A stretch of 21,245 nucleotides of DNA from an uncultured Lachnospiraceae bacterium (GTDB lineage: Bacteria; Bacillota; Clostridia; Lachnospirales; Lachnospiraceae). This document shows, piece by piece, positions 6,792 to 14,798 of this stretch (its first letter is position 1; every line of letters starts with the position of its first letter). The position numbers were made by a program, and so were the translations under genes. The notes under the pieces were generated by a model. That model was not told the origin of the DNA and did no database searches. It worked only from the letters and a program-made list of their open reading frames with translations. The stretch lies in contig CALAEX010000259.1 of assembly GCA_937891165.1 (NCBI GenBank), positions 1 to 21,245 on the forward strand, read 5' to 3'.

Positions 6792-7595
6792 TTATCCGTG
6801 AAATAATCTTCTTGCCAAAAATGTAACAAAGAAAAAGATTGCTGCTACCATCACAAGCATTGGTCCTGCTGCCACATTCAAATAGTAAGACAAAATCAAT
6901 CCAAGAACTCCCGAAAACACAGAAATCATTACAGAAAATAAATGATACTCTCGATTATTAGAAGCAATATTTCTAGCTGCTGCCGCTGGCAAAATAAGTA
7001 GTGCGTTAATAATCAAAATACCTACCCAACGAATGGATAACATAACAATCAATGCAACTAACACAACAAATAAATTATCTAATAGTCGTACAGGAATTCT
7101 TTTACTCTTTGCCAAACTTTTATTGATTCCAATGCTGTGTAATCCATTATATGCAAAACACCAAAATACAAGTGTCAGTACTAAAATAACAAAAAGACTT
7201 CCAATTTCACTTAGAGTAATGCTTAAAATATCTCCTACCAATAAAGCAGAATACTTTGAAAAATTTCCATTTCTTGATAAAATTGCCAAACCTACTGCCA
7301 CACTCAGAGAGGAAAACACCGAAATCACCGTATCTGAAGATACAATATTTTTATGTCGAATAAAATTTAATAAAAGGGCAAACACAACTGCAAATATCAT
7401 CATAGAAATCGTTGTATTTTGCATTCCAAACAATACTCCAATCGCCATCCCAGTAAAAGCAGAATGACCTAATGCATCCGAAAAAAATGCCATTTGGTTA
7501 TTGACAATCAATGTTCCTAGCATTCCAAACAAAGGTGTAATAATAAAAATCGCAAGTAAGGCATACTTCATAAAATCATACTGCAAAAATTCCAT
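6792..7595 (-). CDS. znuB: ZnuB-like zinc/manganese ABC transporter permease
   Basis: The membrane permease of a zinc-type ABC importer, partner of the two genes just upstream. The 267-residue protein has about eight or nine hydrophobic segments and the family signature LGTLIVNNQMAFFSDALGHS near the N-terminus, with LILPAAAARNIA later. I choose the ATG at 7595 rather than the upstream in-frame ATG at 7652: it has AGGAG nine bases upstream and begins one base after the znuC stop. The longer version would overlap znuC by 56 nt and add an atypical basic leader. Zinc rather than manganese is inferred from the His-rich ZnuA partner. Confidence 0.92.
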   Translation of the reverse strand: MEFLQYDFMKYALLAIFIITPLFGMLGTLIVNNQMAFFSDALGHSAFTGMAIGVLFGMQNTTISMMIFAVVFALLLNFIRHKNIVSSDTVISVFSSLSVAVGLAILSRNGNFSKYSALLVGDILSITLSEIGSLFVILVLTLVFWCFAYNGLHSIGINKSLAKSKRIPVRLLDNLFVVLVALIVMLSIRWVGILIINALLILPAAAARNIASNNREYHLFSVMISVFSGVLGLILSYYLNVAAGPMLVMVAAIFFFVTFLARRLFHG

Positions 7596-7596
7596 C

Positions 7597-8448
7597 CTAA
7601 TTTTCTCCTTGCACAACACCAAGATATCCAAATACTTCCCTAAATTCCTCACTTTGTATTACTTCTGTTGCTTTTCCTTCTTTTAGTACCGTCTTATCTA
7701 TCAATACTACATTATCTGCATATTCTGCAGTCAATTCAAGGTCATGAGAAACTAGAATAATCGACATATCATATTGTTGCTTTAACTCATTTAAAATTTT
7801 ATAAAACAATTTTCTTCCATTTCTATCAATACCAGAAACTGGCTCGTCCAAAATCAACAAATTTGGTACCGGAGTACACGCAATCGTCAATAACACTCTT
7901 TGCAACTCACCGCCTGACAAATCTCCTAACTGTTTATCAATCAAAGAAGCACCGTCAAATAATTCCAAACGTTCTTTAATCCACTCATATAATTTCTTGC
8001 TTTTTCGTAAAAAAACTGGCACACGACTTGTATAAGCTGCTACTAAATCATAAACACTGACGGGTGCTGTTTTTTCTATATTCAATTGTTGTGGCACATA
8101 CCCTACTCTTAAGTTTCCAATCGTATTTTCCTTTAAATCTCGAAACTCAATTTTTCCCTCATAAGAAATTTCACCCAAAATCGACTTAATCAACGTAGAT
8201 TTACCTGCTCCATTTTTTCCAATAATCACAGTTAAATCACCACAAGCTATACTTAAACTAACCTTATCCAAAATCATGGTAGAACCTGCACGTACTTGTA
8301 AATTCTCTATCATTACCCGATGGAATCCACAAGGCTTTGTGCGAATTAGCTTTTTATATGCCCTCGTTCCATAAACTTCTTGCTTCTGCTCCTCTACAAA
8401 TTTACCTTGAATGCGAATACCTGAAGTTTTCTTATTTTCTTTCTTCAT
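7597..8448 (-). CDS. znuC: ZnuC-like ABC transporter ATPase
   Basis: The cytoplasmic ATP-hydrolysing subunit of the metal importer. The 283-residue protein shows Walker A GKNGAGKST (77-85), Q-loop Q120, signature LSGGELQRV (177-185), Walker B LLILDEP (197-203) and the switch histidine in VSHD (H235). It carries an unusual basic N-terminal extension of about 45 residues ahead of the ATPase core, with a CxxH pair (C40, H43) just before MIENLQVRAG. The extension could bind metal or simply be a lineage feature. The ATG at 8448 has only a distant GAGAG, but it lies one base after the znuA stop, so translational coupling is likely. Confidence 0.94.
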   Translation of the reverse strand: MKKENKKTSGIRIQGKFVEEQKQEVYGTRAYKKLIRTKPCGFHRVMIENLQVRAGSTMILDKVSLSIACGDLTVIIGKNGAGKSTLIKSILGEISYEGKIEFRDLKENTIGNLRVGYVPQQLNIEKTAPVSVYDLVAAYTSRVPVFLRKSKKLYEWIKERLELFDGASLIDKQLGDLSGGELQRVLLTIACTPVPNLLILDEPVSGIDRNGRKLFYKILNELKQQYDMSIILVSHDLELTAEYADNVVLIDKTVLKEGKATEVIQSEEFREVFGYLGVVQGEN

Positions 8449-8449
8449 A

Positions 8450-9394
8450 CTATTTTACTATACTCTCTTTGATTTTTTCTAAATTTTGTTTCATTCCTAC
8501 AAGATAACTATCCTGTTCTCCTGTTCCAGTTACTAATGGGTCTAAATAAATTACCTCTGCTAACGTTTCTGTTACAATTTTTTCTGCATGAGATGCATAT
8601 GCTTCTTCTATCCAAAGAAAAGCTGTTCCATGATGCTTTACTTCCTCTATCACTTCTGCGATTTCTCCTGCACTCGGCACCGTTTCTTCGTCCAACGAAA
8701 GAACTGCGATTACCTCCATACCAAGTTTTTCTGCTAAGTAAGCAAACGCTTCGTGAAAAATTACAACAGGAACTCCATTCGTTTGTTGTTTTAATTCATC
8801 CACTTCTTCTAAAAGCAATTGCACTTTGGCTTGATACTCTTTTTCTGCTCTATCAAATTTCTCTGCTTCTTCTGGTAACAGTTGTTTTAATTTTTCTACT
8901 ACTGTAGAAATCTGTACTTGATATCGTTCCATATCCATCCAAACATGACCATTTTCCTCATGAATATGTTCATGTTCTTCTTCATGTTCATGCTCATGAT
9001 GATGCTCGATTCCTTCTAATAACTCAATTCCTACCGAAGCCTCAATAATAGGAAGTTCTGCTTTTTGAGATACTACTTTATCTATAAAAAGTTCCATTCC
9101 TGCTCCATTGATTAAAAAAGCATCTGCTGACGACAACAATTTCATATCTTTTGCTGTCAATTGATAATCATGCAAACATCCTGTCTGATTTTGTGTTAAA
9201 TTAGAAATCGAAATACCATTTACACCTTCTGTTACATTTTGTGCTAATATATACATAGGATAAAACGAAGTAACTAACAAAAAGTCTTCTTGTTTTGCAA
9301 ATGTTTTTTTATTAGCTGTCTGACAAATCATATATCCTGCCATAGACAACAATACCATAATTCCTATTAAAAATCCAAGTTTTTTCTTAAACAA
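8450..9394 (-). CDS. znuA: ZnuA-like zinc-binding protein with His-rich loop
   Basis: The extracytoplasmic zinc-binding component of the ABC importer, 314 residues. An N-terminal hydrophobic segment (about 6-24) is followed by C24. The cysteine is preceded by YMI, so this is not a clean lipobox, and the protein may be lipid-anchored or held by the uncleaved segment. Expected metal ligands of the cluster A-I family are visible: H75 (CLHDYQLT), H150 (NGHVWMD), H214 (FHEAFAYL) and D285 (YLDPL). The flexible loop at 131-150 holds nine histidines among glutamates, typical of zinc rather than manganese binders. The start is TTG at 9394 with AGAGG six bases upstream. It lies nine nt after the DUF368 gene. 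No Zur box was recognised in the operon. Confidence 0.94.
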   Translation of the reverse strand: MFKKKLGFLIGIMVLLSMAGYMICQTANKKTFAKQEDFLLVTSFYPMYILAQNVTEGVNGISISNLTQNQTGCLHDYQLTAKDMKLLSSADAFLINGAGMELFIDKVVSQKAELPIIEASVGIELLEGIEHHHEHEHEEEHEHIHEENGHVWMDMERYQVQISTVVEKLKQLLPEEAEKFDRAEKEYQAKVQLLLEEVDELKQQTNGVPVVIFHEAFAYLAEKLGMEVIAVLSLDEETVPSAGEIAEVIEEVKHHGTAFLWIEEAYASHAEKIVTETLAEVIYLDPLVTGTGEQDSYLVGMKQNLEKIKESIVK

Positions 9395-9403
9395 ATTTTA
9401 CCT

Positions 9404-10258
9404 CTATTCTTTTCCTAAACGCAATGCTCCATAAAAACCAAAAGCAAACATGATAATCCCAGCTATAATTGCTCCTGTGGATACTGTTTCTATTCCTGCA
9501 TTCATAAATACAGGTACAGGAGAAGCAGTTACCAAACCAAGAATGGCACAATACGTTTCCTTTTTATAATGATTCATTAAATATTCAATCAAATGTGCTA
9601 CTGCTACAATACCAAAAATCACACCAATTCCAAAAGGAATTAAAATTCCAATACAGCCAAGCAATACACCAAAATCCAAAGAAACTAAAGCAGTAATACA
9701 ATCATTGATTAGCCCAAGGACTGCGGTATAATATCCTAAAATCATCATGACCATAGACCCACTTACTCCAGGAATCACCATCGTTGCAGCTGCGATTGCT
9801 CCAATAAAAAACGCAATTACAAAATTTCCTGCGGATAATGCTAAGTCTTTTTCTACTCCAGTATGTTTTCCTAACAACTGAAGCCCTACTACCAAAGCAA
9901 AAAATAAAAGAAATAATATAATATGAAGTATATTTGTCTTTTTTTCTTTTAAATTTACAGCTAACATTGGAATCCCACCAAAAATTAAACCAATAAATAA
10001 TAACGCTGTTGGAATTGGGAATTTTTCAAACATCAACTCAATAGAAAACGAGGATACCACAATTCCAATCCCCATACCAATCAAATAAGGAAGCAAAGTA
10101 AGTATACTTTTTTTCCACTGCTTTGTGATATGTGTAATACTTCCAATAATTTTATCATAAATACCCATGGAAACCATCATCGTTCCACCACTCACTCCAG
10201 GAATGACATTTGCTACACCAATCAATGCTCCTCGAAGTATTTCTAAAATATAATTCAA
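9404..10258 (-). CDS. popT: DUF368/PopT-type undecaprenyl-phosphate flippase
   Basis: A 284-residue membrane protein of the DUF368 family, which has been shown in other bacteria to recycle polyprenyl (C55) phosphate across the membrane for cell-wall and polysaccharide synthesis. Two copies of the family motif are plain: NVIPGVSGGT (17-26) and MVIPGVSGSM (160-169). This indicates an inverted-repeat transporter fold. About eight or more hydrophobic stretches span the protein. The start is TTG at 10258 with GGGAG six bases upstream. Its operon neighbours include an O-antigen ligase-like protein, which also handles undecaprenyl-linked glycans, fitting a shared envelope role. The family call is firm; the activity here is by homology. 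Confidence 0.9.
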   Translation of the reverse strand: MNYILEILRGALIGVANVIPGVSGGTMMVSMGIYDKIIGSITHITKQWKKSILTLLPYLIGMGIGIVVSSFSIELMFEKFPIPTALLFIGLIFGGIPMLAVNLKEKKTNILHIILFLLFFALVVGLQLLGKHTGVEKDLALSAGNFVIAFFIGAIAAATMVIPGVSGSMVMMILGYYTAVLGLINDCITALVSLDFGVLLGCIGILIPFGIGVIFGIVAVAHLIEYLMNHYKKETYCAILGLVTASPVPVFMNAGIETVSTGAIIAGIIMFAFGFYGALRLGKE

Positions 10259-10276
10259 ACCTAACTCCCTACCTTT

Positions 10277-11158
10277 CTAACATTCTCTTTGCCATCTACC
10301 AGAAGCTCCACAAGGAAGCACCAAACCATTACACTTTACTGGTAAACCAATTTCATCCGCAGTGACTACTCCTCCATATTTTTTTTGCAGTTCTATTCCC
10401 AGTAAATAACAAAGTACTGCTGGTTGTAATCCTGTGGTATAAGAATTGATTAAGAAAAATAATGGTTCTGGCTTTAATACTTTCTTACAAAGATGGACAA
10501 ACTCATGAATACTTTCTTCAATCTTCCAAATTTCTCCCTTTGGTCCTCTACCATACGAAGGAGGATCCATAATAACTGCATCATAAAAATTTCCACGGCG
10601 AATTTCCCGTTCTACAAATTTCACACAGTCATCTACAATATAGCGAATAGGAGCTTCTAAAAGTCCGGAAGAAGCAGCATTTTCCTTTGCCCAAGTTACC
10701 ATACCTTTCGAAGCGTCTACATGAGTTACCGATGCCCCTGCCTTTGCTGCTGCCACAGTCGCTCCACCTGTATATGCAAATAAATTCAATACTTTAATTT
10801 CACGTTCTGGATTTTGTTTTTTTGCAGTCGCAATCTTTTCACTAAACCAATCCCAATTTACGGCCTGTTCTGGAAAAAGTCCAGTATGCTTAAAGCTAAA
10901 TGGCTGTAAATGAAAGGTCAATTCTTTATAATGAATGTCCCATTGCTTTGGCAAATCGAAAAATTCCCAGTCACCACCGCCTTTATTACTTCTATGATAG
11001 TGTGCATTTAAATTTTTCCACTCGGTAAGTTTCTTTTCTGTATTCCAAATCACTTGTGGGTCTGGGCGAAGCAATACATACTTTCCCCATCGTTCCAATT
11101 TTTCTCCACTAGAAGCATCTAATACTTCATATTCTTTCCATCCATCTGCAATCCACAT
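10277..11158 (-). CDS. Class I SAM-dependent methyltransferase, RlmI/COG1092-like
   Basis: A 293-residue Rossmann-fold methyltransferase. Motif I is LNLFAYTGG (124-132), followed by HVDASKGMVTWAKEN (about 146-160). The catalytic-type motif IV is DPPSYGRGPKGE (198-209). The C-terminus has PCGASGRW. This pattern resembles the COG1092 group of putative 23S rRNA methyltransferases (RlmI/RlmK-like), but the N-terminal PUA domain of RlmI is not evident, so the substrate is uncertain. The ATG at 11158 lies two nt after the stop of the preceding gene and has only a poor ribosome binding site, so coupling to upstream translation is likely. Confidence 0.85.
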   Translation of the reverse strand: MWIADGWKEYEVLDASSGEKLERWGKYVLLRPDPQVIWNTEKKLTEWKNLNAHYHRSNKGGGDWEFFDLPKQWDIHYKELTFHLQPFSFKHTGLFPEQAVNWDWFSEKIATAKKQNPEREIKVLNLFAYTGGATVAAAKAGASVTHVDASKGMVTWAKENAASSGLLEAPIRYIVDDCVKFVEREIRRGNFYDAVIMDPPSYGRGPKGEIWKIEESIHEFVHLCKKVLKPEPLFFLINSYTTGLQPAVLCYLLGIELQKKYGGVVTADEIGLPVKCNGLVLPCGASGRWQREC

Positions 11159-11160
11159 AT

Positions 11161-13035
11161 TTATTCTAAACCATCCTTTTCTTCCACTCTCTTTTTCTTT
11201 TCTACCAAGTAAATCTTATGATTAATTGCCACTCCCATACCAAGCAACGAATAAAATACTGGAGAAACTACAATTAAAGAGTCATTTCCTAAACCAGCCG
11301 TCATAAATCCAACCGTAGCTAAAAACACTGCAAAACCAAGCCATTCTTCTGTCTTTGTAAATTTGCGGAAGAAATATCTTCTACAAGAACCTACAAAATA
11401 CATACCATAAAATACCAAAAATGCAAGTAACGATATTCCACCTGTCTGTATACTCATTTGTAAATAAAAGTTATGTGGTCTTGTAAAAATGGTATTAGCA
11501 AAACTACTCTTATAACGACCAACATAATCATTTTGTGGAAATACGATAGCAAACGTATCTGGTCCTGAACCTACAATAGGATAGTCCAACAACAATGGAA
11601 TAGAGCGACCAAAACAATAACCTCGACCACCTGCTACTGTTTCATAACCTAAAAATACATTCTCAGCCATAATACATTCATCTATTCTGCTATAGTCATT
11701 GATACACTTATAATTTCCTATTACAATTTGATTTGTAAAATAATAATCCTTATTGTCTAACTTCAATCCAAACGCATAAACATCTTGATAAACTGCTGTT
11801 TGAATCGTAATTTCATCTCCATTATCTAAAGTAAAATAAGCATAACTTTTATCTTCATTATAGGAAACTTCTTTCTTTTCTTCCCCTTCATACACTGCAT
11901 AAGCAAAATCGGTAGAAGATACTGCCATCATTACTGTAAATTCTGTATCTTTATAAACAACTCTGACACCATTTCCTGTTGTATCAATTCCTTTTAATGC
12001 AGCATCGGATTTTTCAATCGCAAGTATCTCTTTTAAACGATTGGTTAATAAACTATCTCGATATGTGTCAATTAATAAAAACGACAATACAACAAATGTA
12101 AATGTTGGAATAATAATATACCAAAATTTCAATACCTCTTTTGATTTAAACAATAAAAATACAAAAACGACTACTGCAATTGCAATCAATCCTGTACGAG
12201 ATTGTGAAGCAAATAAGAAAAATAACAAAGCAAAGGAAGTAATTAAATACAAAAGCTTTTTCCAAATAGCCTTGCTAGTCAAAAAGCCTGCTACCATCAA
12301 CGGAAAATATAATACAACATAAGAACCTACATAATTTGGATTAAATAATGTTCCATATGCTTGTCCCACTGGAAATGTTAATTGAAACATTCCAAAATTA
12401 TCAATAATCTCATTCCCTGCAAACAGTCTCTGAACAACTTCCATACTTAATGGGTCTTTGCCAATTGCTTGCATGACACCAATGAAAGACATCAAAAAAC
12501 CACCTACTAAAGCAGCCCCTGAAAGTTGTTTTACATCATCTAGCGTATTGATTACAATATAAGCATAAAATGTAACAATAATATACCCTAAAAGAACAGG
12601 TAATGGCTCTTTTTGGTCCATTGCACCTATTAAAGAATTTGTCAAGTTTTCAGAACATACTGTAGATAAAACTACAAATCCCAAATAGATAAACAAAGGA
12701 ATAAAAATAAGAAAGCTCTTTTTCCTTTGTTCTTTGTTCATTTTTACTACTTTACATACAAGTGCTACGAAGATAATAATAGCGATTGCAATAAATGCTA
12801 CCATTTTATAGTGCAAAAAAATGTCAATATAATAGTCTGTTTGTGAATTCCATGGATAAATCGCATAACCAGAATTACCACTATAAAAACGAACAATCAA
12901 TGGTAACACAATTAGAATCACTTCTAATGGAAGTAGCCACCAATTTCTTTTTGGTTTTATTACTTTATCATCATTTTTACTCGCCAATACAATCTCTTGT
13001 TCTATCATTGGCTCTACTACGTTCTCTTGTTCCAT
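11161..13035 (-). CDS. O-antigen ligase/polymerase-like (Wzy_C) membrane protein
   Basis: A 624-residue polytopic membrane protein and the first gene of the operon. About ten or more hydrophobic segments surround a large soluble region (about residues 325-518), presumably extracytoplasmic. The Wzy_C hallmark RPHNFYLQMSIQTGG lies at 519-533, right after that region, as in O-antigen ligases and polymerases that transfer glycan from undecaprenyl diphosphate. A short acidic N-terminus (about 30 residues) and a basic C-terminal tail (KKKRVEEK) are presumably cytoplasmic. In a Gram-positive it may attach or polymerise a wall glycan or teichuronic-type polymer; the actual substrate is unknown. The start at 13035 has AGGAGG 13 nt upstream, a rather long spacing. 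Confidence 0.85.
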   Translation of the reverse strand: MEQENVVEPMIEQEIVLASKNDDKVIKPKRNWWLLPLEVILIVLPLIVRFYSGNSGYAIYPWNSQTDYYIDIFLHYKMVAFIAIAIIIFVALVCKVVKMNKEQRKKSFLIFIPLFIYLGFVVLSTVCSENLTNSLIGAMDQKEPLPVLLGYIIVTFYAYIVINTLDDVKQLSGAALVGGFLMSFIGVMQAIGKDPLSMEVVQRLFAGNEIIDNFGMFQLTFPVGQAYGTLFNPNYVGSYVVLYFPLMVAGFLTSKAIWKKLLYLITSFALLFFLFASQSRTGLIAIAVVVFVFLLFKSKEVLKFWYIIIPTFTFVVLSFLLIDTYRDSLLTNRLKEILAIEKSDAALKGIDTTGNGVRVVYKDTEFTVMMAVSSTDFAYAVYEGEEKKEVSYNEDKSYAYFTLDNGDEITIQTAVYQDVYAFGLKLDNKDYYFTNQIVIGNYKCINDYSRIDECIMAENVFLGYETVAGGRGYCFGRSIPLLLDYPIVGSGPDTFAIVFPQNDYVGRYKSSFANTIFTRPHNFYLQMSIQTGGISLLAFLVFYGMYFVGSCRRYFFRKFTKTEEWLGFAVFLATVGFMTAGLGNDSLIVVSPVFYSLLGMGVAINHKIYLVEKKKRVEEKDGLE

Positions 13036-13096
13036 TCTACAATTTTTTCCTCCTATTTCTCTTTCTCACTAAACTATACTTTGACAGCGTACCTAC

Positions 13097-13125
13097 ATTA
13101 TAATGAAAGTTAAGAGAAAAGTAAA
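13097..13125 (-). promoter_or_regulatory. Promoter of the eight-gene minus-strand operon
   Basis: On the minus strand TTTACT (13125-13120) and a perfect TATAAT (13102-13097) are separated by exactly 17 bp. Transcription would begin near 13090, leaving a leader of about 55 nt before the ligase-like gene. No comparable promoter appears in the short gaps between the eight genes. Supported by sequence match only. Confidence 0.65.
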
Positions 13126-13262
13126 TCAGAAACTATTTTTTTCTTGACTTTCTTTTTTGATTCTTCTATCATAAAAAATAGGAAGTGTCTTCCTTACCGT
13201 ATGATTCAATTTAAATTCTTGAGCTTTCGCTTATAATTTCCAATTTTATACAAAACTAAAAA

Positions 13263-13294
13263 TGGTGTCAAAATTGGTGTCAGCTTTGGTGTCA
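13263..13294 (+). repeat. Three TGGTGTCA direct repeats with exact 12-bp period
   Basis: TGGTGTCA occurs at 13263-13270, 13275-13282 and 13287-13294, so the period is exactly 12 bp, separated by AAAT and GCTT. The same octamer recurs twice downstream of the integrase in the same orientation. Direct repeats on both sides of a Tn916-type integrase gene resemble arm-type binding sites for the integrase N-terminal domain. They may also mediate autoregulation. The repeats are certain; the role is inferred. Confidence 0.85.
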
Positions 13295-13453
13295 ATTTTC
13301 ATGTTTTTTCAATAGTGAACCTTATCAAGAACTTCTTTACATAAACAAAAATAAAAGCATGAAAACGATAAAAACACAGATACTAAAAATACACTTTCAT
13401 CATAATAATATTACGTTCTGCCAAATGGCAATTGGAAAGGAGATTATTATTTT

Positions 13454-14647
13454 ATGAAAAATAAAACAAAAGAACATACTCTGCCAAAAGGAATCTCCAA
13501 ACGTGCAGATGGAAGATATCAGGGAAGATTTACCTTTCAGGGACAACGCTATACCTTATATGACCGTGACTTAAAAACACTCCAGAAAAAAATGGCGGAT
13601 GCCCGTTACGAAATGGAACATGGTATCTATCTCAATTCCCAACATATGACACTGAATACCTTTTTTGAAACATGGCTCAGTGAAATTAAAGAACATACGG
13701 TAAAGGCAAATACTATTAGCGTCTATTTGGAAATTTACAAAGTGCATATCGCACCAGCTCTCGGAAAAGTTCAGGTTTCCTCCATCAATAAACTGATGGT
13801 ACAACGCCTTTTAAATAATATGTCTAAAAATGGCTTAAGTCCAAATACATTGGCAAAGACAAAAGCCATTCTCTATAGTGTTTTTAAAGAAGCAATGGAA
13901 AATCAAATGATTTCTCATAATCCATGCGAAAATATTACAATCAAACGAGATAAAACAGAACGTCGTGTATTAAGTTGCGAAGAACAAAAAAAATTCCTAG
14001 AAGCCATTCACGGCAGTCGCTATGAAACCCTTTGTATTCTCGGTCTTTCTACAGGTCTGCGTATCGGAGAACTGTCTGGTCTTCGCTGGAGCGACATCCG
14101 TTTTGAAGAAAAAACATTAACCGTAGAACGTACTTATATTTACCTGCACGATGTAAAAAATCATCAAATGCGTGATGAATTTCATTCTCCAAAAACAAAG
14201 AATAGTTGTCGTACTATCCGCTTGCTAGACTCCACGATTGAACTTTTAAAAATGCATCGTACAAAACAAGAAAAAGAAAAAGCAACTATGGCAGAACACT
14301 GGTGTCCTGTACCAGAGGGAGAAGACTTAGTCTTTACAACAAAAACAGGTGGTCCAGTCAGAGGTCTTAACGTGACAGAAACATTAAACAACTATGTAAA
14401 AAAAATTAACAAAAAAGAAGAAATTTTAGCCGCAAAAGAACAAAGAGAACCTATTATTTTTGAACGAATCACGCCACATACACTACGCCATACTTTTGCT
14501 ACCCGTGCGTTTGAAAGTGGCATTCCTCCAAAAGTAGTACAACAGATTTTAGGACACAGTAGCTTAGAAATGACGATGGACTTATATACCCATGTTACCG
14601 AAGATGTCCAATCTAAAGAAATTCAAAAGTTAGCAATATTCTTTTAA
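13454..14647 (+). CDS. Tyrosine recombinase, Tn916-type integrase
   Basis: A site-specific tyrosine recombinase of 397 residues, full length. The N-terminus (about 10-60, GISKRADGRYQGRFTFQGQR) is an arm-binding AP2-like domain, followed by a SAM-like core-binding domain (about 65-155). The catalytic residues are all present: R203 (TGLRIGEL), a lysine at 247 or 249, H342 and R345 (PHTLRHTF), H368 (LGHSS) and nucleophile Y378 (MDLYTH). It should be active. The start has AAAGGAG 11 nt upstream. No excisionase, relaxase, phage or transposon cargo gene lies beside it. Its neighbours are an envelope operon and a family of surface proteins. It is therefore either a solo remnant, a minimal integrase-only element, or a recombinase acting on the adjacent locus. 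Confidence 0.95.
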   Translation: MKNKTKEHTLPKGISKRADGRYQGRFTFQGQRYTLYDRDLKTLQKKMADARYEMEHGIYLNSQHMTLNTFFETWLSEIKEHTVKANTISVYLEIYKVHIAPALGKVQVSSINKLMVQRLLNNMSKNGLSPNTLAKTKAILYSVFKEAMENQMISHNPCENITIKRDKTERRVLSCEEQKKFLEAIHGSRYETLCILGLSTGLRIGELSGLRWSDIRFEEKTLTVERTYIYLHDVKNHQMRDEFHSPKTKNSCRTIRLLDSTIELLKMHRTKQEKEKATMAEHWCPVPEGEDLVFTTKTGGPVRGLNVTETLNNYVKKINKKEEILAAKEQREPIIFERITPHTLRHTFATRAFESGIPPKVVQQILGHSSLEMTMDLYTHVTEDVQSKEIQKLAIFF

Positions 14648-14672
14648 ATAAAATAATTTACTTGTTCTTGTT

Positions 14673-14691
14673 TGGTGTCAAAGTGGTGTCA
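14673..14691 (+). repeat. Two TGGTGTCA direct repeats downstream of the integrase
   Basis: TGGTGTCA at 14673-14680 and 14684-14691, 11 bp apart, in the same orientation as the three upstream copies. The local context TGGTGTCAAAG-TGGTGTCAG closely matches the upstream pair TGGTGTCAAAAT-TGGTGTCAG, differing by one base change and one deletion. They start 26 bp past the integrase stop and end nine bp before the hairpin at 14700. Confidence 0.85.
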
Positions 14692-14699
14692 GAGGCCTT

Positions 14700-14729
14700 A
14701 TAGATAGGCGTTGCAAGAGGCCTATCTAT
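14700..14729. repeat. 10-bp inverted repeat upstream of the first surface gene
   Basis: ATAGATAGGC (14700-14709) and GCCTATCTAT (14720-14729) are perfect inverse copies around a 10-nt spacer. AGAGGCC is also repeated directly (14691-14697 and 14716-14722). No T-run follows, so it is a poor terminator for the integrase. It abuts the candidate -35 at 14729. It could be an operator, a recombinase core site, or an RNA hairpin at the integrase mRNA end. Confidence 0.6.
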
Positions 14730-14756
14730 TGCCACCAAACCCTGTATTTTTATACA
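14729..14756 (+). promoter_or_regulatory. Candidate promoter of the first surface-protein gene
   Basis: TTGCCA (14729-14734) and TATACA (14751-14756) are separated by 16 bp, each one base off consensus. Transcription would start near 14763, 36 nt before the ATG. The -35 touches the right arm of the inverted repeat at 14700-14729, so anything bound there would affect it. Confidence 0.55.
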
Positions 14757-14798
14757 TTTTTTCATTTTTATCTCCTTGTTACTTAAGGAGGAAATATA

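Larger units (their letters stand above)
13036..13453. other. Divergent region between the operon and the integrase
   Basis: A 418-bp AT-rich region. It holds the operon promoter (13097-13125) and a weak hairpin AGGAAG/CTTCCT (13180-13194), which on the minus strand is followed by TTTTTT and could stop antisense transcripts. It also holds three TGGTGTCA repeats (13263-13294), an inverted pair TTTTCATG/CATGAAAA (13296-13303 with 13358-13365), and a near-palindrome TGCCA-AA-TGGCA (13419-13430) just upstream of the integrase ribosome binding site. I found no convincing integrase promoter and no excisionase gene. Confidence 0.6.

Noticed and set aside
13081..13104. Plus-strand TTGACA and TATAAT as an integrase promoter
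   Set aside because: The spacing is only 12 bp. The TATAAT is part of a near-palindrome better used by the minus-strand operon promoter.
13359..13457. A 32-codon ORF whose TGA overlaps the integrase ATG (ATGA), as an excisionase or leader peptide
   Set aside because: No ribosome binding site before its ATG, AT-driven composition and no resemblance to Xis; it is probably chance.
13244..14756. TTTTATACA at 13244-13252 and 14748-14756 as att core direct repeats
   Set aside because: Nine AT-rich bases are expected by chance, and the right copy forms part of a promoter -10. Kept only as a remark in the integrase finding.
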